A stretch of 48,456 nucleotides of DNA from JBGTFE01 sp036403235 (GTDB taxonomy: Bacteria > Acidobacteriota > Blastocatellia > Pyrinomonadales > Pyrinomonadaceae). Under the pieces are notes generated by a model. The model was given only the letters and a program-made list of their open reading frames with translations, ran no database searches and was not told the DNA's origin. Each line of letters starts with the position of its first letter. The stretch's first letter is position 1. Where the stretch lies: contig DASWRI010000009.1 in NCBI GenBank assembly GCA_036403235.1, positions 1 through 48,456 of the forward strand, given 5' to 3'. A program made the position numbers and the translations under genes. This document shows, piece by piece, positions 17,142 through 26,341 of the stretch.

Positions 17142-18482
17142 CTATCCGGCTTCGGTTGAAGTGCTGCTCAGCTTTAATTTTTGCCTCTGTCCCATCAATA
17201 CTGTAAGCGCACCGGAAATCGCGATAAATACTGCCAGCATCAATAATCCGTAGGCGTAATTTTGAGTTTTATCCTTGAGATAGCCGACCAGCGAAGGCCC
17301 GAGATAACCGCCCAAATTCCCTACCGAATTTATCAAGGCGATTCCGCCGGCAGCCGCTGTTCCGCTGAGCATCGCCGTCGGCAGCGTCCAGAACGCCGGG
17401 AGCGATGAATAAATTCCGATGGCGCTTACCGTGAGAGCCATCAGGGCTAATGTCGGCGAAGCAAAGAAAGCGCTCGCGGCCAAACCGGCAGCGCCGAGAA
17501 AAGCCGGAAGAGCGACGTGCCAAACCCGCTCATTTGTTAAATCCGAATGCAGTCCCCAAAGATACATCGCTATCGCCGCAAAGAAATATGGAATGACCGT
17601 CAGCAGACCGATTTGGATGTTGCTCAATGCGCCAAAGCCTTTGATAATCTGCGGCAGCCAGAGACCGAGACCGTAAAGCCCGATGAGGATTCCGAAATAA
17701 ATCAGACTGAAGAGCCACACGCGAGCGTTCAGAAGCGCCTGCACCAGTCCGAGTTTATGCTCGTTTTCACGAACTTTTTGCTCCTCGGCGAGAACGCCGC
17801 CCAGCCAATTCTTTTCTTCGCGCGTCAGCCAGTTTGCCTTTTCCGGTTTATCGGTGAGGAAAAACAAAACGACGAAGCCGAGCAGCAGCGAGGGCACTCC
17901 TTCCATAATAAACAGCCACTGCCATCCGCGAAGTCCAAAGCCCTGATAACCGAGCAGCATCGTCGATATCGGCGCGCCGATGACGCTTGAGAGCGGAATC
18001 GCAATCAAAAATGCGCCGACGATTCTCGCCCTGTAAGCGGCCGGAAACCAGTATGTGAGATAAAGAATCATTCCCGGAAAAAAGCCCGCTTCCGCCAGCC
18101 CGAGCAGGAAACGCAGCGTATAAAAGGTGTATGGGCCGTTTACAAACGCCATCGCCGCGCTGATTACGCCCCAGGTAATCATAATGCGCGCAATCCAACG
18201 CCGCGCGCCGACCTTTTCGAGCAAAATATTGCTCGGCACTTCAAATAGAAAATAACCGATAAAAAAGATGCCCGCGCCCATCCCGTAAACAGTCGCCGAA
18301 AAGCCGAGGTCTTCGTTCATACTGAGGGCAGCAAATCCGATGTTTACCCGGTCAAGGAAGGCTACGAAATAGAGCAGTCCCATAAACGGAATCAAGCGCA
18401 GAGACGCTTTTCGAATCACGCTGTCTCTAATAGCCCGGTTTGTTTCCGTTGAGTTGTTTTCATCTGACGACAAACTTGTCAT
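17142..18482 (-). CDS. MFS transporter, anion:cation symporter (ACS) family
   Basis: 446 residues with twelve predicted membrane helices in two six-helix halves. The ACS/phthalate-permease signature is clear at the start of helix 1 (RLIPFMGLLYFVAFLDRVNIGFA), followed by GYFLFEVPSNILLEKVGARRW and RFLLGLAEAGFFPGMILYLTYWFP. ACS members import organic anions such as phthalate, tartrate, glucarate and 4-hydroxyphenylacetate with protons. A GAAGGT ribosome binding site lies upstream. It sits 37 bases after the metallo-beta-lactamase-fold gene, as the last gene of a minus-strand run (esterase, TonB receptor, MBL protein, MFS). It probably imports a carboxylate released in the periplasm. Confidence 0.88.
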   Translation of the reverse strand: MTSLSSDENNSTETNRAIRDSVIRKASLRLIPFMGLLYFVAFLDRVNIGFAALSMNEDLGFSATVYGMGAGIFFIGYFLFEVPSNILLEKVGARRWIARIMITWGVISAAMAFVNGPYTFYTLRFLLGLAEAGFFPGMILYLTYWFPAAYRARIVGAFLIAIPLSSVIGAPISTMLLGYQGFGLRGWQWLFIMEGVPSLLLGFVVLFFLTDKPEKANWLTREEKNWLGGVLAEEQKVRENEHKLGLVQALLNARVWLFSLIYFGILIGLYGLGLWLPQIIKGFGALSNIQIGLLTVIPYFFAAIAMYLWGLHSDLTNERVWHVALPAFLGAAGLAASAFFASPTLALMALTVSAIGIYSSLPAFWTLPTAMLSGTAAAGGIALINSVGNLGGYLGPSLVGYLKDKTQNYAYGLLMLAVFIAISGALTVLMGQRQKLKLSSTSTEAG

Positions 18483-18519
18483 TTTTTGTAACCTTCACCT
18501 ATTGAATGGAGTGTCTTAT

Positions 18520-19575
18520 CTATTTTACATATTGACCGTAATAAAATTCGTCCGTCTTTGTGTCGATGCAAATCGGCGAACGGTATAAAGGGTCAATTCC
18601 TCTGGTGTTCGGAAGTTCTTCGCGAAAAGCCATAAATAGCGGGGTCGTGGAAAAGTCGGTAATGCCGAGGAAAAGTTTGTCCTGATGGGCGGGAAGAAAA
18701 ATCTTCGGATTATAGAGCTTGGCTAAAGCCATCGTCACGTCCAAAACGGTATTTGCGCCGAATCCCTGATGAGCGATGATGCCGACATCGACCTTTCCGC
18801 CGAGCTTTCGCATCAGCTCGCGCTCGCCGTCGGTAACGGTGCCGGGACTGTCGCGAAACGAGAGCTTGAAGCCGTTGTCGAAAACTATGACATACGCGAT
18901 TGTGCCGTGCCCGGGAATGTCCAAATCCGGATTATCGCCCGCCGCCGGATTATAGGGAGCGACGACATTTTTCAAATATTCCATCAACTCTTTGTCCGGA
19001 GGCTCGACCGCCGCCGCGGCCAGATTGTATTTGGCGGCGACTGCCGGGTCTAAATTTGAGTGCCGCGCCAGCGCCGTCATGACCGTAAAACCGTCCATCT
19101 TGATTTCTTCGCCGCCTTTGACGTATTTGATTAAATTTGTCGGAACCTGCGCATTTTCAAGAATCGGGCGGGCGGCCAAGGAAACAAAAATCGGCGTTTG
19201 CAGCCTTTTGGAAATTGCAGGCGCGTCCGCAAAATGGTCGATGTGCGGATGCCCGATGAGAATCGCGTCGGCGCGTTTCACGTCATCGCCTTTGAGCCCG
19301 ATGAGCCGCGCTCCCGGGCCGCGCTGCCCGTCATAAAAAGTATCGAGAAGTATCACTTTGCCGCGAAACGCGATTTCGTAGTTTGAAGTTCCCAGATAAC
19401 GCACGACCATAATCGAAGAACTGCGCGGCATGACGCCGCCCGCCGACGCGGGAGTTAAGGTCTGACACGCGGGTTCGCGGCTTAATTTTAAGGACTGGCC
19501 GAAGCCGGTGTTTGTCGTTGCGGTCAGAAAAATTAAAATTACCAGAACGCGTAATCGCATACTCTTCAAATTCAT
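18520..19575 (-). CDS. Secreted metallo-beta-lactamase-fold hydrolase
   Basis: 351 residues from ATG 19575, with a GGAGG ribosome binding site six bases upstream. A signal peptide covers about 1-27. The MBL-fold metal motif HPHIDH is at 109-114 (HxHxDH), preceded by the usual beta strand VILLDTFYDG. Later His residues (ARHSN, PGHGT, HQGFG, PAHQDK) provide the other ligands. The family includes lactonases, phosphodiesterases and general esterases, so the reaction cannot be named. Secretion plus position between the TonB receptor and the MFS gene suggests a role on the same imported compound, for example opening a lactone or clearing a side product (inference). Confidence 0.78.
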   Translation of the reverse strand: MNLKSMRLRVLVILIFLTATTNTGFGQSLKLSREPACQTLTPASAGGVMPRSSSIMVVRYLGTSNYEIAFRGKVILLDTFYDGQRGPGARLIGLKGDDVKRADAILIGHPHIDHFADAPAISKRLQTPIFVSLAARPILENAQVPTNLIKYVKGGEEIKMDGFTVMTALARHSNLDPAVAAKYNLAAAAVEPPDKELMEYLKNVVAPYNPAAGDNPDLDIPGHGTIAYVIVFDNGFKLSFRDSPGTVTDGERELMRKLGGKVDVGIIAHQGFGANTVLDVTMALAKLYNPKIFLPAHQDKLFLGITDFSTTPLFMAFREELPNTRGIDPLYRSPICIDTKTDEFYYGQYVK

Positions 19576-19673
19576 CAAAAACCTCCAGTATTCAGTAATA
19601 AATCAGGCGATTCGGTCAAATGCCCGAACCGCCCGCTGTGTCAAAATGGCTGACCTCGATTTACCATTGTCGC

Positions 19674-22600
19674 CTAAAAATTGAATTTCAGGGCAAACTG
19701 GATAATCCGCGGGTTAACCGACGTGTTTGTTATTTTGCCAAAGGTCGCCGACGAGAAATTCGTGTCGGGATTGGCAAACTGCGGCGTATTAAACGCGTTG
19801 AAAAACTCCGCGCGAAATTCCACATTAGCGCCCTCTCTGAGCCAGTTGATTGATGTCCGCTTGCTCAGCGAGAGGTCGGTATTATTTTGTCCCGGGCCTT
19901 TGACGATGCCCGCTCCGCTATTGCCGAAGTTCGTCACCGTGCCTTCGATAATCGGAAAAGCGGTAAAGCACGAGCGGTTGAAATAATTATCGATATTGCT
20001 GGTAATCGAACCCGAAGTAACCAGCTGCTCGTGCGTGCATCCGGCGGCAAGCTGAACGTGGTCAGTGGTAATGCCGAAAGCATTGTTGGAGTTGGTGGCG
20101 GTGATTGTCAATCGCTGTCCGGACTGAACGGTCGTTACGCCGGCAATCGACCAGCCGCTCGTCAGCAGGCCCAAACCCTTTTCAGTCTTCAGAAAATTGG
20201 GGATTTGATAGACATAGCTGAGTACGAGGCGATGTTCGCGGTTAAAATCGGACGGGCCGGTTCTCGATTGTTCATCGTTCTGATTGCCCAGAGTCAACAC
20301 GTTGCCGCCCGAAGTGGCGGTCGCGTTTCCGCCGTCCGTATCGAGCAGACGCGAGAAAGTGTAGGCGGCGATAAATTGAAATCCATGGCTAAAGCGCTTG
20401 CTCAAAGTAGCCTCCATCGCGTTATACCACGAAGAACCGGCTGATTCGACGACCTGAAATCCGTTCGACGAAAAGCCCTGATACGGCACGCGCAGAGCGA
20501 TGTTTGCCAGCGTGTTGGTCGTCACGCCGCGAATCGGATTCGCAACGCTCGCGAGCTGCGCCTGGTTGATGCTTCGCGTACGAATCAAATGAGTTGCCTG
20601 CGCGCCGACGTAGCCAAGCTCAAACAGCAAGTCTTTCGCCAGCTCCGTCTGAACATTGAGACTGTATTGCTGCGTCCGAGCCGGTTGGTAATCCTGCGCC
20701 AGAAAGCGCGGAGTAAGCTGTGTCGTCGGGCTGTATGCCGGGAAGAACGGAAAGGTCGGAGCCGCTTGAAAGGGATTGGCAAGACTTGCCGCTGCGTTGC
20801 CGACACTTTGAACCTGTCTGATTTGCGAGAAAGGCGGCGAAGTAACAAGCTGCAAATACTGTTGTCCGACAAGACGCGTATGATAAATTCCGTAACCGCC
20901 GCGCAAAACGAGACGACTGCTGTTCGGCAGCACCTGCCAGGCAAAACCGAGGCGCGGCTCAAAAAGATTTTGTCCCGTGCCCTTTATTCCGAATTCGTTA
21001 TTAATCTGGGTTACGCCGGCCGGAATCGCTCCGTCGAAATTTGACGGGACTAAAAAGCCGGTCAGGCTGCCCGCTGCCGACGGATTCGGATTAATCAGCG
21101 AAGGGTCAATGCCGGCGTTACGCCCGAGCGCATCGGCGACGGGAGTTGCTCGTTCATAACGAAAACCTAAATTAAGCGTCAGGTTTTTCAAAACTTTAAA
21201 GTCGTCCTGTGCAAAGAGCCAGCCGTTGAAACTTCTGTATTTCCGGTCAGTTAATCCAACCAAATCAACTGAAGCGAACACATTGCTGAAAGGCGTGCCG
21301 TTGCCGCCGGAGGCAGTCGGGCCGCCCGGCAGCCCGAGCAGAAAATCAGGGAAACTCAAAAAGAGCGTCGTGCCGTTAATGGCGAAGTCGTTAAAATCCA
21401 TCGCCGCCTTTTCAAATCCGCCGCCGAACCGTAACGTATGATTGCCGCGAACCCAGGTCAGCGTATCTCTAACTTCAAAATATCGCTGCGGGATGTCGAC
21501 TCTCGGCGTGAAAATGCTGGAGCCAAAGCCCGTTATCGTAATCGAGGGCAAACTATTTCCCGGTTCGGGCGAAGTCGCGCCGACCTGAGACCATGTAAAC
21601 GGCGCTTGAGGAGTGGACGAAGCGTGTATCAGGTGAAAACCGAACGAAGCCTCGTTAAACAAGGTCGGCGAGAAGATGTAAGTATTTCCGAGAGAGTAGT
21701 TTGCAAACGTGTTTTTATTATTGGTCGGGTAGAATATCGGGCTATTGTTTGTAAATGGGACGACGCCTTTGGATTCTGCTAAAAAGAAGCGCGAAGTAAA
21801 TTTGCTCTTTTCCGATTGCAGATAATCAAAGTTGCCCATATATTGATTTTCGTCAAAGCTGCAAACGCCTTGCTGAACGTATTGTCCCTGCTGGGCGAAA
21901 GGCAGAGCGGTATTGATTCTCTGCGGAGTCGGAATTAGATACTGCCCGTTCGGAAGCTGCAACTGCAAAATTCGTAAAGCGACCGGATTGATATTCGAGC
22001 CGTTTGCCGTAATCGCCGTGCCGCCGAGAGCGCCGGTTCGTCCCGCAAAAAGCGCGCCGAGCGCCGCCGCCGAGCGGTCATTGGTCAACGGCGGACCGGA
22101 ATAAGTCGAAGAACAGCCGAGCGTGATGCCGTTGCGCTGTCTTGTTCCCTGATATGACGCGAAGAAAAGAAGTTTTTCCTTCAGGATAGGACCGCCAATC
22201 GTTCCGCCGAACTGATTCTGTTTGAGAACGCCTCTAGGAACACCGTTCCGATTGAAGAAAAAGCTGTTGGCGTTGAGCTTGTCGTTGCGGAAAAATTCAA
22301 ACAAGCTCCCGTGAAAGTCTTTACTGCCGCCCTTTGTAACAATGTTTACGTTCGCTCCCGAATTGCGCCCGAACGATGCGTCATACTGTCCGGTCTGGAC
22401 TTTGAACTGCTCAATCGTATCGGGATTGGGAATCGCCACGCCGCCGGAATTTCCTCCCGAAGCGAATAAATCGTTTGACCCGACTCCGTTCAGCTCAAAA
22501 TTATTATCGTAATTGCGCGAACCGTGCGCCGAAAAACCGCCGGTAAAGCTGAGACCGCCGCCGCCGCGACCGAGCTCGGTCGCATTGGTGACCGGAGCGA

Positions 22601-23123
22601 CGACGCCCGCCGAAAGTCCGACAATCTGCGTAAAATTGCGTGTCACCAGCGGCAAACTGGATACCACCTCTGCATCAACCACTCTGCCGAGCGCGCTGGT
22701 TTCGGTCTGCACCACCTCCGTATCTGATTCGACCGTCACCGTCTCGGTAACAACTCCTATCTCCAACTTTATGTTGAGCGTCTGAGTTTCGGTAACATTG
22801 AGTTTTACATTTTGGAAAACCACCATTTTGAAGTTGTTGGCGGTAACTTCGACGCGGTATGAACCGGGAGGCAGAAGCGGAATGACATAACTGCCGCTCT
22901 CGGTGGAAATGACAGTTCGCTCCTCACCGGTCGTTTCGTTTTTGACCTTTATCTGCGCGCCCGCGACAGACGCTTCGCTCTGGTCTGTAACCGTGCCGCT
23001 CAACGCCGCCGTTCCGGCGGTCTGAGCCGAAGCCGTCCAACCGGCAGCGATGATTATAATCGAAGTAAAAATTAGGCTCGGAATCTTGTTCTTAAATTTT
23101 TGATAAATAAATTTGGCTGTCAT
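19674..23123 (-). CDS. TonB-dependent receptor with carboxypeptidase-regulatory N-domain (Oar-like)
   Basis: 1149 residues. A signal peptide (to about residue 33) is followed by a CarboxypepD_reg-like domain at about 38-118 (LSGTVTDQSEASVAGAQIKV, then GSYVIPLLPPGSYRVEV), a plug domain at about 140-260 with the GGxxxTxGG and FELNGVGSND segments, and a large outer-membrane barrel. The barrel ends in a terminal aromatic (FALKFNF), as expected for BAM substrates. AGAGGAG lies five bases upstream of the start. This Oar/SusC-like class is abundant in acidobacteria and moves large or poorly permeable nutrients. Its place between an esterase and a secreted hydrolase suggests it imports their ester substrate, perhaps a plant phenolic or oligomeric ester. 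Confidence 0.88.
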   Translation of the reverse strand: MTAKFIYQKFKNKIPSLIFTSIIIIAAGWTASAQTAGTAALSGTVTDQSEASVAGAQIKVKNETTGEERTVISTESGSYVIPLLPPGSYRVEVTANNFKMVVFQNVKLNVTETQTLNIKLEIGVVTETVTVESDTEVVQTETSALGRVVDAEVVSSLPLVTRNFTQIVGLSAGVVAPVTNATELGRGGGGLSFTGGFSAHGSRNYDNNFELNGVGSNDLFASGGNSGGVAIPNPDTIEQFKVQTGQYDASFGRNSGANVNIVTKGGSKDFHGSLFEFFRNDKLNANSFFFNRNGVPRGVLKQNQFGGTIGGPILKEKLLFFASYQGTRQRNGITLGCSSTYSGPPLTNDRSAAALGALFAGRTGALGGTAITANGSNINPVALRILQLQLPNGQYLIPTPQRINTALPFAQQGQYVQQGVCSFDENQYMGNFDYLQSEKSKFTSRFFLAESKGVVPFTNNSPIFYPTNNKNTFANYSLGNTYIFSPTLFNEASFGFHLIHASSTPQAPFTWSQVGATSPEPGNSLPSITITGFGSSIFTPRVDIPQRYFEVRDTLTWVRGNHTLRFGGGFEKAAMDFNDFAINGTTLFLSFPDFLLGLPGGPTASGGNGTPFSNVFASVDLVGLTDRKYRSFNGWLFAQDDFKVLKNLTLNLGFRYERATPVADALGRNAGIDPSLINPNPSAAGSLTGFLVPSNFDGAIPAGVTQINNEFGIKGTGQNLFEPRLGFAWQVLPNSSRLVLRGGYGIYHTRLVGQQYLQLVTSPPFSQIRQVQSVGNAAASLANPFQAAPTFPFFPAYSPTTQLTPRFLAQDYQPARTQQYSLNVQTELAKDLLFELGYVGAQATHLIRTRSINQAQLASVANPIRGVTTNTLANIALRVPYQGFSSNGFQVVESAGSSWYNAMEATLSKRFSHGFQFIAAYTFSRLLDTDGGNATATSGGNVLTLGNQNDEQSRTGPSDFNREHRLVLSYVYQIPNFLKTEKGLGLLTSGWSIAGVTTVQSGQRLTITATNSNNAFGITTDHVQLAAGCTHEQLVTSGSITSNIDNYFNRSCFTAFPIIEGTVTNFGNSGAGIVKGPGQNNTDLSLSKRTSINWLREGANVEFRAEFFNAFNTPQFANPDTNFSSATFGKITNTSVNPRIIQFALKFNF

Positions 23124-23231
23124 TTGTCTCCTCTTATGCCTATTTATTGACTAAGGCGCGTCATTATTGTTCTCAGATATCTTCTGCAAAATCTTTATTA
23201 CAAATTCGCGTCGGGTTGCCGATATGTTTTT

Positions 23232-24866
23232 TTAACGCTTCGTTTTGCGCGTTGTTTTCACATTCTTGCAGGTGAAATTGGCGGCATCATTCGTGCTGCC
23301 CTTGCCCGTCCAACGCGCTTGCTGGGGATAGGCGCAAAGCGGGCGCGTCATGACGACGCCTTTCTTCGGGTCGTCATCGGTATATTTGGCGGCGATGATT
23401 TTATTGGACGCGACGCCCTTCTCGACCCATCTCTCAAGCGACTTCTGGATGTCATTTTCCGCGTTGGGCTGCAGAGGCTGGGGAGCGAGGACATTACCGA
23501 AGACGTTCGGGCCGGGGCCGCCGAAGCAGTGATTCATTCCCGGCACCATAAAAAGACGATAAAAGTTTTGAGTGTTGTTCAGTCCCTTTGAATTCGCTAT
23601 CACGCTTTCGTAATAGTCCACCGAAGTCATCGGCGGCACGCCCTGGTCGCGCCAGCCGTGATACTGAATTAATTTGCCGCCGCTCGCCATAAATTTTGAG
23701 AGGTCGGGATTCGTGGCATCTATAAATCCGAGTTTGTTGTCGGTAAAAGTCACGTCCTGGTCGAAGTTTAATGTTTGAACGTCCCATTTCGGATTTTCAA
23801 AAACCATGCCGCTAAAGAAAAAATCCGCCAATCCGGGAATTTTCGGCGACCCGGGCGCGGTCGAAAACGCTGTCAACATAGTTTCGACGCCCGGCTCTAA
23901 TCCGAAGTTAATTTTCTGTCCGGTGCGCGAATTTTGCGGGCCGGAATATATCTTTTTAAGAGCCGTAACCTGCGCTTCAGTCAGGCAGCTATCCGAATCG
24001 GCGGTCTTGCATTGGAGCGACGAGACATCAAAAGCGCAGCTCATCGGGTCTGAAATTATTCCGTCTTTTACGCCGTCTTTCATATCGCACGCCGCGACGG
24101 CAGCCGTCTCAACTAATTTGAGCTTGTCCGGCGATACATAACTCGCCGAATCGCTTTGAAATGCCCGGTTGTTCCAAATACCGGAAAAAAAGAGGTGATT
24201 CCAAATGTGACCGGGATTACCGGAAATTATGCCGTCGAAGTCATCGGGATAGCGCTGCGCTTCCATAAGTCCTTCGCGCCCGCCTTCCGAGCAGCCGTTA
24301 AAATATGAATAATTTTGAGTCGTCCCGTAGAAAGATTTGATAATCTCCTTTGACCTTTCCGATGTCAGATGGACGGCCCGGTAAGCAAAATCGACAACTT
24401 TCTCGGGATGACCGGTGGCCCACGCCGCGCCGAAACCCTGGTGTCCGTCATCGGTCGCCGCAACGGCATAACCGCCGGCTAACGGGTGGGTCAGAAAGAG
24501 CGGCAAAATTAATCCGGCAAAGCCCGCGTTGCCCATTTGCAGAAATCGCCCGTTCCAGCCCGAAGCCGGCAGCCAGACCTCGAACCTGATGTCTGAATCG
24601 CCAGTCGGCTTAATCGTGCCGAGAACCCGGCAGAAAGCCGGCAAATCGGCGGATGTTTCGCTCGATAGAGTCGGAATCGGCATCAGCTTGAAAGGCCCGG
24701 CGGGAACCGAGGTCGCCGAAGTGATAATCGTGTCCGGCAGTTTTAGTTTGGTCAAACTCTCGCACGATTGCTGGGCGAGCGCCGTCTTCGGCATTATTGC
24801 GCATCCGGCTAATAAGAATAAAATAACAAGCCCAATTCTTCGTTTAATCATTTTTTGTTTAATCAT
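23232..24866 (-). CDS. Tannase/feruloyl esterase family hydrolase (A)
   Basis: 544 residues (start could also be the next Met, six residues in). A signal peptide or lipoprotein signal is present: FLLAGC looks like a lipobox, but TALAQ^QSCES would also suit signal peptidase I. The alpha/beta-hydrolase has the CS-D-HC pattern of the tannase family: GCSEGGR with Cys192-Ser193, Asp407 (HGWRDQG) and His446-Cys447 (GMNHCFGG), in which the two Cys form a disulfide joining the catalytic Ser and His. A calcium-loop segment (CDMKDGVKDGIISDP) is present. The family includes tannases, feruloyl esterases and MHETase, all cutting aromatic acid esters. First gene of the minus-strand run; about 34 tandemly repeated bases lie upstream. 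Confidence 0.88.
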   Translation of the reverse strand: MIKQKMIKRRIGLVILFLLAGCAIMPKTALAQQSCESLTKLKLPDTIITSATSVPAGPFKLMPIPTLSSETSADLPAFCRVLGTIKPTGDSDIRFEVWLPASGWNGRFLQMGNAGFAGLILPLFLTHPLAGGYAVAATDDGHQGFGAAWATGHPEKVVDFAYRAVHLTSERSKEIIKSFYGTTQNYSYFNGCSEGGREGLMEAQRYPDDFDGIISGNPGHIWNHLFFSGIWNNRAFQSDSASYVSPDKLKLVETAAVAACDMKDGVKDGIISDPMSCAFDVSSLQCKTADSDSCLTEAQVTALKKIYSGPQNSRTGQKINFGLEPGVETMLTAFSTAPGSPKIPGLADFFFSGMVFENPKWDVQTLNFDQDVTFTDNKLGFIDATNPDLSKFMASGGKLIQYHGWRDQGVPPMTSVDYYESVIANSKGLNNTQNFYRLFMVPGMNHCFGGPGPNVFGNVLAPQPLQPNAENDIQKSLERWVEKGVASNKIIAAKYTDDDPKKGVVMTRPLCAYPQQARWTGKGSTNDAANFTCKNVKTTRKTKR

Positions 24867-25549
24867 TATTTTGTTGTCTCACCGAACTTTTTTAATTTGC
24901 GAATTTTGTTGCCTCGCCGAACTTTTATTATTTACGATTGCCTCAGAAACAAATTTTGGCGCGTCATTTAACAATATCCGGTATATTACGCAGCAGGATT
25001 TTCTTAAAAATCACCTAATAGTTTTTTTATCAATTTCAAACTTTGCGGGATAAGGTCAGCAACCAAGGAATTTACGGATTGGATTAGGCGTAGTAACTAG
25101 TAAATATTTTTTGGTTGAATCGTGCCTCGACAATAAAAATTAATTCGACTATAATAGATTATAGATTATAGGTCAAGTGGTTTTTATTAATTTAGCTGTT
25201 TTTGCAAAATACGACGTTTTTCCGATTTTTATTCCGGTTTTAATAAATTGAGATAGAAGGCGGGCGCAGCATTTCTTTAATCTCTAATCGAGCGGCAATA
25301 GGATTGAGATACGCGTATTATCTTTACTTAAAGCGAAAAAAGGCTTTGCTGCTTTTGTTGCATCATTTCGCCAAAGTATTATAAATAGTCGGACATTTTT
25401 ACTTTATGATTGAAATCCACGAAAAAACCATAAAATTAAACGGCGTTTTTGAGTAGTTTTGTGATTTTTACGGATTTATTTCTAAAGATATTCCGTCCCG
25501 TTATTTAATTTAAATTTTAATTTTAGACATTAATCAAAGGAAACATTTC
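24867..25549. other. AT-rich divergent control region
   Basis: 683 bases between the minus-strand esterase run and the plus-strand regulator gene. It contains a tandem 35-base repeat (24868-24937), a short GATTATA tandem near 25157-25170 and many A/T tracts. No gene, tRNA or clear terminator was seen. It is the natural place for operators of the GntR-type regulator encoded just downstream. Confidence 0.5.
24868..24937. repeat. Two 35-base tandem repeats upstream of the esterase
   Basis: Copies at 24868-24902 and 24903-24937 match at 30 of 35 positions; both contain TTGTTG(C/T)CTC(A/G)CCGAAC followed by a T/A-rich tail. A partial third copy (TTGCCTC) may follow. They sit directly before the esterase A start on the minus strand. 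Confidence 0.7.
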
Positions 25550-26260
25550 ATGTCGATAAGTCCTTCTCCAATGAGCGAATTTTCGTGGCTTTCCGAGTCA
25601 CTCGGTCAAAAAGCGACGATTGTCGAACAAGCCACGCAACTAATCAGAGAATTAATCATAAGCGGGCGGCTGGCGTCCGGTGAGCGGATAGTTGAGTCAA
25701 AGATTGCCCGCGAGTGGAGAGTCGGGCAGCCGACCGTCCGCGAGGCGTTGAAAGCGCTCGAAGGCGAAGGACTCGTTACTTACTCGCCCAACCGTGGATG
25801 CTCGGTTACCGAATTAACGGGAAAACAGATTGAGCAGATTACCCGTCTGCGCACCGCGCTTGAAATGCTGGCAATCGAAATGGCGGTGGAAAACAGAGCC
25901 AACTGGAATCCGCAGGTGCTGCGCGATGCCATAAACGAGATGAAAGACGCCGCCCGAAAGGGCGATGCCAATCGATATTACGAAAGCGACTTGAGGTTTC
26001 ACCAGAAGCTTTGGGAAGTTTCCGCCAACGAGTATCTGACAAAAGCATTGACGTCGGTGGTTCTGCCGCTTTTTTCCTTCGTCCTGCGAAAGCACTATCA
26101 GGAAAAACAAATTGATTTAAATATTAACGCGAAAGAGCATGAGATGCTGGCGGAAGCCGTTATCTCAAGCAGTCCCGAGCAGGTAAAGAGCGACGTCGAA
26201 AAAATACTTGCGGACTTCGGCAATATTTATCTTGACCTGGCAAAAAACAACACGCAATGA
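25550..26260 (+). CDS. GntR-family transcription regulator, FCD/FadR subfamily
   Basis: 236 residues with an AAAGGAAA ribosome binding site seven bases upstream. The N-terminal winged helix-turn-helix (about 22-85) has the GntR pattern IRELIISGRLASGERIVESKIAREWRVGQPTVREALKALEGEGLV. The C-terminal all-helical FCD domain (about 90-225) includes the metal/ligand-binding residues of the family, such as D..FH (ESDLRFHQKLWE) and a later HEM (KEHEMLAEAV). FCD regulators commonly bind small carboxylates (lactate, glycolate, malonate and the like) and repress neighbouring genes. It sits at the head of the plus-strand glcDE-glcF-esterase run and faces the minus-strand run, so it probably controls both through the 680-base gap. 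Confidence 0.88.
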   Translation: MSISPSPMSEFSWLSESLGQKATIVEQATQLIRELIISGRLASGERIVESKIAREWRVGQPTVREALKALEGEGLVTYSPNRGCSVTELTGKQIEQITRLRTALEMLAIEMAVENRANWNPQVLRDAINEMKDAARKGDANRYYESDLRFHQKLWEVSANEYLTKALTSVVLPLFSFVLRKHYQEKQIDLNINAKEHEMLAEAVISSSPEQVKSDVEKILADFGNIYLDLAKNNTQ

Positions 26261-26341
26261 GGCGGGACGCGAAATTGTCGGGCTCAATAAAAATTTATCG
26301 CTTACCGACACTGAGAAGATAACGACGATACTACTGGCTTT

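Noticed and set aside
25157..25170. GATTATA tandem copies in the control region
   Set aside because: Too short and AT-rich to separate from chance.
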